From: Marivita hallyeonensis
GTDB taxonomy: Bacteria; Pseudomonadota; Alphaproteobacteria; Rhodobacterales; Rhodobacteraceae
Length of the DNA: 64,000 bases
NCBI RefSeq assembly: GCF_900129875.1
Contig: NZ_FQXC01000001.1
Coordinates: 434,001-498,000, forward strand
Reading direction: 5' to 3'
In this document: positions 60,025 through 64,000 of the stretch, piece after piece
Numbering within the stretch: the stretch's first letter is position 1
Layout: every line of letters starts with the position of its first letter
Notes under the pieces: model-generated
What the model was told of the DNA's origin: nothing
Databases searched by the model: none
Seen by the model: only the letters and a program-made list of their open reading frames with translations
Translations under genes and position numbers: made by a program

Positions 60025-61724
60025 TATGGCGTACTTTCGATATCTGTCTCGGTCGGCAACCCGGCATCGGTGACAAGTGCTTCGGAATAGGCTTTGGCGG
60101 TTGCGGCAAACCTGATGCTCTCTTCTGGGTATGCCATCAGGACATCTGGCAGTAACCCTTTCGACCTGAGCATTTCAAGCGTTTGCGGCCCAACCTCAGT
60201 CAGGATCAGGCGTCCACCGTTTTTCTTGATGGCTTGCGCATAGCTTTCAAGCCACTTCAGACCAGTCAGGCTTCCAAAGCTTCGATCGCGTACACGCAGA
60301 ATCACGGTCGCCCCGGCGGCGGATTCAGGGTCTGGCATCAACGTGTCGAAATCGTAGACGCTTGCGAAATAGATCGGACCATCAAGCTCAAACACACGCA
60401 CATCGCCCGTCTGTAAGGGGGTGGAATTCGTGATCTCTTCCCATTCACCGCCTGACGTTTGCGCCAGTTCGACAAGCCGCCCGTCTTGCGCCGCCTTGAC
60501 GGCAAAGAGCAGCAAGGACAGGAACACCCCGGCAAATATCGCGGCGGTCAGGTCTACGAAAACCCCAACAATGATCGTGACAAAAGCCATTGCTGTCGAA
60601 AGGCGCGATACCGACCATGCCTTGACCAGCGCGCGGCTCTCTTTCCACATGACCTCGACACCAATCACGATCAGAAGTGCGGCAAGCCCGGTGAGCGGGA
60701 TCAGGTTGGCCAGACTTCCTGCCACCACCAGAATGAGCGCAAGCATCACTCCCGCAGCAATGCCCGCGAACCGTGTTTCGGCCCCACCCGAGGCGTTAAT
60801 CCCGGTCCGCGACAGTGACCCGCCCGCTGGCATCGCCTGAAAGAACGAACCTGCCAGGTTGCCAAGTCCCTGACCAAGGAAATCGCGCGACATGTTCGTG
60901 CGCGATCCGTCCTTGTTCGGGTAAGCCGCGCCCACGCCAGAGCTTTCGGACAACCCGACAACCGTCGCCGCCAATGCGCCGCCCAAAAGCAACGGAACAA
61001 GCGTAAGGTCAGGCAAAACCGGTGTGGGCAGGGACGCCAATCCGCTGGGCACCGATGCTATATCGGCGGCGACTTCCACGGTTTCCATACCGACGACCCA
61101 GACCAGAACCGCCGCGAATGCGATCACAAGGAAATCGGCAAATCCGCGCACAGGCGTACGTTTGAGTGCAAGCAGCACGGCAATCGACATCAATCCAGTA
61201 AAGGCTGTGGGCCAATTCCATTCCGGAAAATGAAGGAAAATATCGAACGCCTTGACCAGCTTGTTGGTGTCCAGATCGGAACTGTATCCGACAAGATGGC
61301 GCAGCTGTCCAAGAACAACCAAGAGGGCTGTTACAAAGACAAATCCCGTCATCACCTCCTTGGACACAAACCGGATCACGCTGCCGAGTTTCAGCGCCCC
61401 CAGCGCTGTCATCATCACGCCCACCATGAAGGTCAGGGTGAAAAGGGCAGTCACAGGGTCTACATCGCCGGACAGGTCGGCAAGCGTGTCACCCGCAACC
61501 AGCGCTAGCGCATTGGTCAGGGTGACGATCAGCCGAGATGTGCTGCCGGTCGCGGAGGCAACAGTGGTTGTGACCATCCCTGTGTAGAGCCCGTAGATCG
61601 GGTTGACGCCTGCCACCAGCGCATAGGCCATTCCTTCAGGGATTGAGACGAGGGCGACTGTCAGCCCGGCCCGCATGTCCGGCACAAGTGTCGCCAAAGA
61701 TAGTGACCTTAGTGTCCTGCCCAT
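60024..61724 (-). CDS. SulP family inorganic anion transporter with STAS domain
   Basis: 566 residues. SLC26/SulP signature SIPEGMAYALVAGVNPIYGLYTG (near 27-49), then 12-14 TM segments with the AMPAGGSLSRTGIN conserved loop; a cytoplasmic C-terminal STAS domain (about 435-550). Members carry sulfate, bicarbonate or other anions. Next to a sulfatase/FGE pair 3 kb away a sulfate-related role is thinkable, but specificity cannot be read off. ATG 61724. A 58-aa membrane protein is coupled to its stop. Confidence 0.9.
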   Translation of the reverse strand: MGRTLRSLSLATLVPDMRAGLTVALVSIPEGMAYALVAGVNPIYGLYTGMVTTTVASATGSTSRLIVTLTNALALVAGDTLADLSGDVDPVTALFTLTFMVGVMMTALGALKLGSVIRFVSKEVMTGFVFVTALLVVLGQLRHLVGYSSDLDTNKLVKAFDIFLHFPEWNWPTAFTGLMSIAVLLALKRTPVRGFADFLVIAFAAVLVWVVGMETVEVAADIASVPSGLASLPTPVLPDLTLVPLLLGGALAATVVGLSESSGVGAAYPNKDGSRTNMSRDFLGQGLGNLAGSFFQAMPAGGSLSRTGINASGGAETRFAGIAAGVMLALILVVAGSLANLIPLTGLAALLIVIGVEVMWKESRALVKAWSVSRLSTAMAFVTIIVGVFVDLTAAIFAGVFLSLLLFAVKAAQDGRLVELAQTSGGEWEEITNSTPLQTGDVRVFELDGPIYFASVYDFDTLMPDPESAAGATVILRVRDRSFGSLTGLKWLESYAQAIKKNGGRLILTEVGPQTLEMLRSKGLLPDVLMAYPEESIRFAATAKAYSEALVTDAGLPTETDIESTP

Positions 61725-61754
61725 CCGCTAAGGCCCTAGTTGATTCGATCGGGT

Positions 61755-61940
61755 TCAGAGTGTGGGACAGAAAATCCGGGTCTTCAAATCTTTAACAGTC
61801 TCGTGCTTCCGCCACTTGGCGAAGGTCTTGACGTTAATTCCCAACTCACGGCTCAGCGCCGTGTTCACAGCTTGCGATCGCTGAATTGCTGCTCGTATGG
61901 CGTGCGTAGTCGTCGCGCACCAGTGACGAACTTGTCCCAT
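61755..61940 (-). pseudogene. IS481-type transposase N-terminal fragment
   Basis: 61 codons, MGQVRHWCATTTHAIRAAIQRSQAVNTALSRELGINVKTFAKWRKHETVKDLKT..., the HTH N-terminus of IS481-family transposases, followed by unrelated residues and a stop. The DDE catalytic domain is missing. An IS remnant next to the SulP gene. Confidence 0.75.
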
Positions 61941-62301
61941 AGCGCTTCTTTCTATTGCAGCGAATGGATCGCACCATCAAACCGTAGGATCAAATCTATA
62001 AACGTGCGAATTCTTCGAAGAACGTCAGGCCTGTCGAGAGTATCTGGCACGGGCCAAGGCGCGTCCAGCTTAAAAAAGGCATATGCCGAACTGATCGCGC
62101 ATTTTGAGGCGGCGGACAAATAGCGCGCCAAGCAGGTCTTGGCGTCTCGTGACCGACGTCACCTGCGTTTGTAGTGCTGAGACACTTGCGCATCCATACA
62201 TTTGCGATCGCGCGAATGGCCGCAATGCGGGCTGCAAGCGCAGCAATTGGGATATATGGCGAGTTACCGCTATGGGCCGTCCTCTCGAACGGCCCTTCAG
62301 T
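61941..62301. other. Gene-free stretch between IS remnant and recombinase
   Basis: About 360 bases. A plus frame ends in LKKAYAELIAHFEAADK (stop 62121-62123) and may be the 3' tail of a lost gene; no start or known domain. Near 62270-62300 there is a CGGCC-type inverted repeat (GGGCCGTCC/CGAACGGCCC), perhaps a terminator for the recombinase gene. Confidence 0.4.
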
Positions 62302-62934
62302 CTAGATTTCAATAGCTTCCGCAATCGCCAAGGCATCCTCAAGTTCGACGCCCAAGTACCGGACTGTGCTGTCCATCTTGGTGTGTCCAAGGAGAAGCTG
62401 AACGGCACGAAGATTGCCCGTCTTCTTGTAAATCTGCGTCACCTTCGTCCGCCTCATCGAATGCGTGCCATATGCGCTGGCTTCTAGGCCAATTGATGTG
62501 ACCCAGTCCCGGACAATGCGGGCATATTGGCGGGTGGAAATGTGAAGGCGTTCGTGAAACCGGCCTGGCCAAAGATACTCGGACCCGACCATGAGCTCGT
62601 CTTCCATCCACTTTTCGACCGAAGCGCGCGTACCTTCTGATATCTCAAATCGAACGGGCTTCTGTGTTTTGCTTTGAAGCACCGATGCCCGTTCTTTGAT
62701 CTGACCAGACGCCATGACATCGACAACTTTCATCCTCACTAGGTCACATCCACGCAGTTTGCTGTCGATCGCCATGTTGAACAACGCGAGGTCTCGATGG
62801 TTCTCCGCAAGTTCAAGTCTGACGCGGATCGCCCAGACGTGTTTTGGTTTCAGTGGTCGTTTCTGGCCAACGATACGTCCCTTGTTCCATGCGGGTCTTA
62901 GCGCGCGAATGGCTGGTAGGTTTGGTGTTTCCAT
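62302..62934 (-). CDS. Small tyrosine recombinase / integrase
   Basis: 210 residues from ATG 62934 (METPNLPAIRALRPAWNKGR). Catalytic set complete: Arg61 in SKLRGCDLVRMKV, Lys near 92, His158-x-x-Arg161 in THSMRRTKVTQIYKK, His184 in GHTKMD and Tyr193 in VRYLG. The protein lacks the N-terminal Arm and SAM-like core-binding domain of phage integrases, a minimal form found in proteobacterial chromosomes and plasmids. Not beside a tRNA. It may belong to the element that supplied the accessory genes, or be a later insertion. Confidence 0.88.
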   Translation of the reverse strand: METPNLPAIRALRPAWNKGRIVGQKRPLKPKHVWAIRVRLELAENHRDLALFNMAIDSKLRGCDLVRMKVVDVMASGQIKERASVLQSKTQKPVRFEISEGTRASVEKWMEDELMVGSEYLWPGRFHERLHISTRQYARIVRDWVTSIGLEASAYGTHSMRRTKVTQIYKKTGNLRAVQLLLGHTKMDSTVRYLGVELEDALAIAEAIEI

Positions 62935-63244
62935 GACTGATCCTCCGATCCGCCATGCCCTCCACAACGACAACCCGACGTTGACAAGACATCATATCAC
63001 AGGATTGCTGCGCTGCCTCTGAGGTCGGCTTCGAGCCCAAACCCGGTCATTGTGGTCTTATGCTGCGCGCGTGTGCAGCACAAAAAAACGCCGCATTTGC
63101 TCCGATGGTGGCGCTGCGTGGCGGCGAAGATACTGCCATTCGTTGGCAGTGCTGCGACTATTTTGAGGGGAACTCACAGGTCGCGGGACGAAGTGTGAAT
63201 TCGCTGCGAGTGCACCAATGTCGGCCTAAAGTCTTCTTCTAAGC
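62935..63244. other. Gene-free stretch after the recombinase
   Basis: 310 bases. I see no gene. A 6-bp hairpin CTGCCA/TGGCAG at 63133-63149 and Cys-rich shadow frames only. Confidence 0.4.
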
Positions 63245-63715
63245 TCAGGCCAGGGTGTACTTCTTACAGACCGCACCGGGTTTGCTTTGATAAGTATGAA
63301 AGCCAATCGCATCGTAGAAAGCGAGACCGGATTCATTGGCCGCTCCAATCGTGGCGTCTATTTCAGTCACGTTCGCTTCCCGCGCAGCATCCAGCGAAGA
63401 GGCAAATAATGCCTTGCCTACGCCACGACCTGCCGCTTTGGCGTTTACATAAGTTCCGATGATGCCCCATCCTTCAGGAAGACCATATGCGTTGACTTCT
63501 GTCGCCCGTTTCAATGACTGGAAACCGAGGATTTCACCATCGTCATCGACTGCAACTGAGCAACGCAAACGATCTGGGTGATTGACGTAATGTGTCGACA
63601 CGTGCGCAACGCTGCTGGGTCTCTCACTTTTCCAAACTGATAGAATGTCTCGCAAGATTTGGCTCATTGCAGCAGCGTCTTCTGCCAAAGCCTCTCTGAC
63701 CGTCACCTGCGTCAT
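63245..63715 (-). CDS. GNAT family N-acetyltransferase
   Basis: 156 residues from ATG 63715 (MTQVTVREALAEDAAAMSQIL). Acetyl-CoA loop NAKAAGRGVGKALF (RxxGxG/A) and the GLAFYDAIGFHTYQSKP strand of GNATs. Substrate unknown. The next gene upstream ends five bases before this start, so they are probably co-transcribed. Confidence 0.88.
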   Translation of the reverse strand: MTQVTVREALAEDAAAMSQILRDILSVWKSERPSSVAHVSTHYVNHPDRLRCSVAVDDDGEILGFQSLKRATEVNAYGLPEGWGIIGTYVNAKAAGRGVGKALFASSLDAAREANVTEIDATIGAANESGLAFYDAIGFHTYQSKPGAVCKKYTLA

Positions 63716-63720
63716 GCGGA

Positions 63721-64000
63721 TTATAAGCCGAAATTCAAGTAATCTGACACTTGGGCCAGACGGTTTTGCGACCGTCCGAGCATAGTTTCTGTCCATGCTG
63801 TGACCTCATCTCGAACGATATTCATTTCCCAGATGCAGCCCACAATCTCATCCACACCATCTTTGAAAACTGTGGGTTCGTCCCAATGCGCCTTTATCTG
63901 AAACGGCTGTGCTAACACGCTGCCCCACTGCCAATAGAAGACGGGGGAGACCACTGCGGTTTCGGCAAAGTGTATAATCTGAAATCCAATTCCATGGTTT
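63721..64000 (-). CDS. Hypothetical protein, N-terminus cut by window edge
   Basis: The minus frame is open to the window end and stops at 63721. Visible C-terminus: NHGIGFQIIHFAETAVVSPVF ... WDEPTVFKDGVDEIVGCIWEMNIVRDEVTAWTETMLG ... SDYLNFGL, a compact globular sequence without TM segments. Not recognised. It lies five bases upstream of the GNAT gene. Confidence 0.5.
   Translation of the reverse strand, partial: NHGIGFQIIHFAETAVVSPVFYWQWGSVLAQPFQIKAHWDEPTVFKDGVDEIVGCIWEMNIVRDEVTAWTETMLGRSQNRLAQVSDYLNFGL

Noticed and set aside
63060-63242. 60-codon Cys-rich plus frame
   Set aside because: No start signal or family; typical of chance openness in GC-rich DNA.

Overview
The window is high-GC alphaproteobacterial chromosome, most likely from the Roseobacter/Rhodobacteraceae group. 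Pointers are a tandem glycine riboswitch ahead of gcvTHP, a short NAD kinase, a PutA without the N-terminal DNA-binding domain next to a divergent Lrp-type regulator, the tesA/ybbA/ybbP-like arrangement, and many small Tat- or Sec-exported proteins. No rRNA, CRISPR array or intact prophage was seen. There is one tRNA, tRNA-Leu(UAA).

Layout. 0-9.9 kb: a KpsS-like capsule gene cut by the left edge, riboflavin synthase, an MFS transporter, a stand-alone Lhr-like helicase, leuA with an unannotated Leu-rich leader peptide and hairpin, glyA and nadK. 10-16.9 kb: an exported trypsin-like protease, an AAA ATPase with an unknown partner, an 18-repeat MORN protein, glutamine-dependent NAD synthetase, a small zincin and a Tat-exported MBL-fold hydrolase. 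17-21.8 kb: gltX, an MDR oxidoreductase, a coupled GGCT-like/DUF2254 pair, and an NsrR-like Rrf2 regulator with a consensus FNR box. 21.8-26.6 kb: glycine cleavage operon (riboswitch, gcvT, gcvH, gcvP). With glyA at 8 kb this makes serine/glycine/one-carbon metabolism a theme of the core part.

26.6-46.3 kb is further core: NAD(P)-binding protein, IMPase-like phosphatase, ybbAP-type ABC exporter with divergent tesA, a SRAP/YedK homologue lacking the catalytic Cys2, two cold-shock proteins, L,D-transpeptidase, dodecin, a DUF3140/Rho_N pair, thioredoxin 2, a RAYT transposase with REP palindromes inside and behind its gene, EttA, rhomboid protease, GFA-family protein, putA/putR and a TPR protein.

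46.3-64 kb looks like accessory DNA. It begins at tRNA-Leu(UAA), followed at once by a P4-type integrase broken by one in-frame amber codon, and near the right side it has an IS481 fragment and a second small tyrosine recombinase. Between them lie envelope and stress genes: GlsB-like protein, a cluster of small exported proteins sharing an undescribed EFSxA...YSDG domain, an S41 protease fused to a META-like domain, a cytoplasmic sulfatase with its formylglycine-generating enzyme, HdeD, DUF5665, a phospholipase D lipoprotein and a SulP anion transporter. The window ends in a GNAT acetyltransferase and an unknown gene cut by the right edge.

The observations I rate highest are the leuA leader/attenuator, the RAYT gene carrying its own REP pair in frame, and the SRAP protein without its catalytic cysteine. 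All calls come from reading the sequence; no database search was made.
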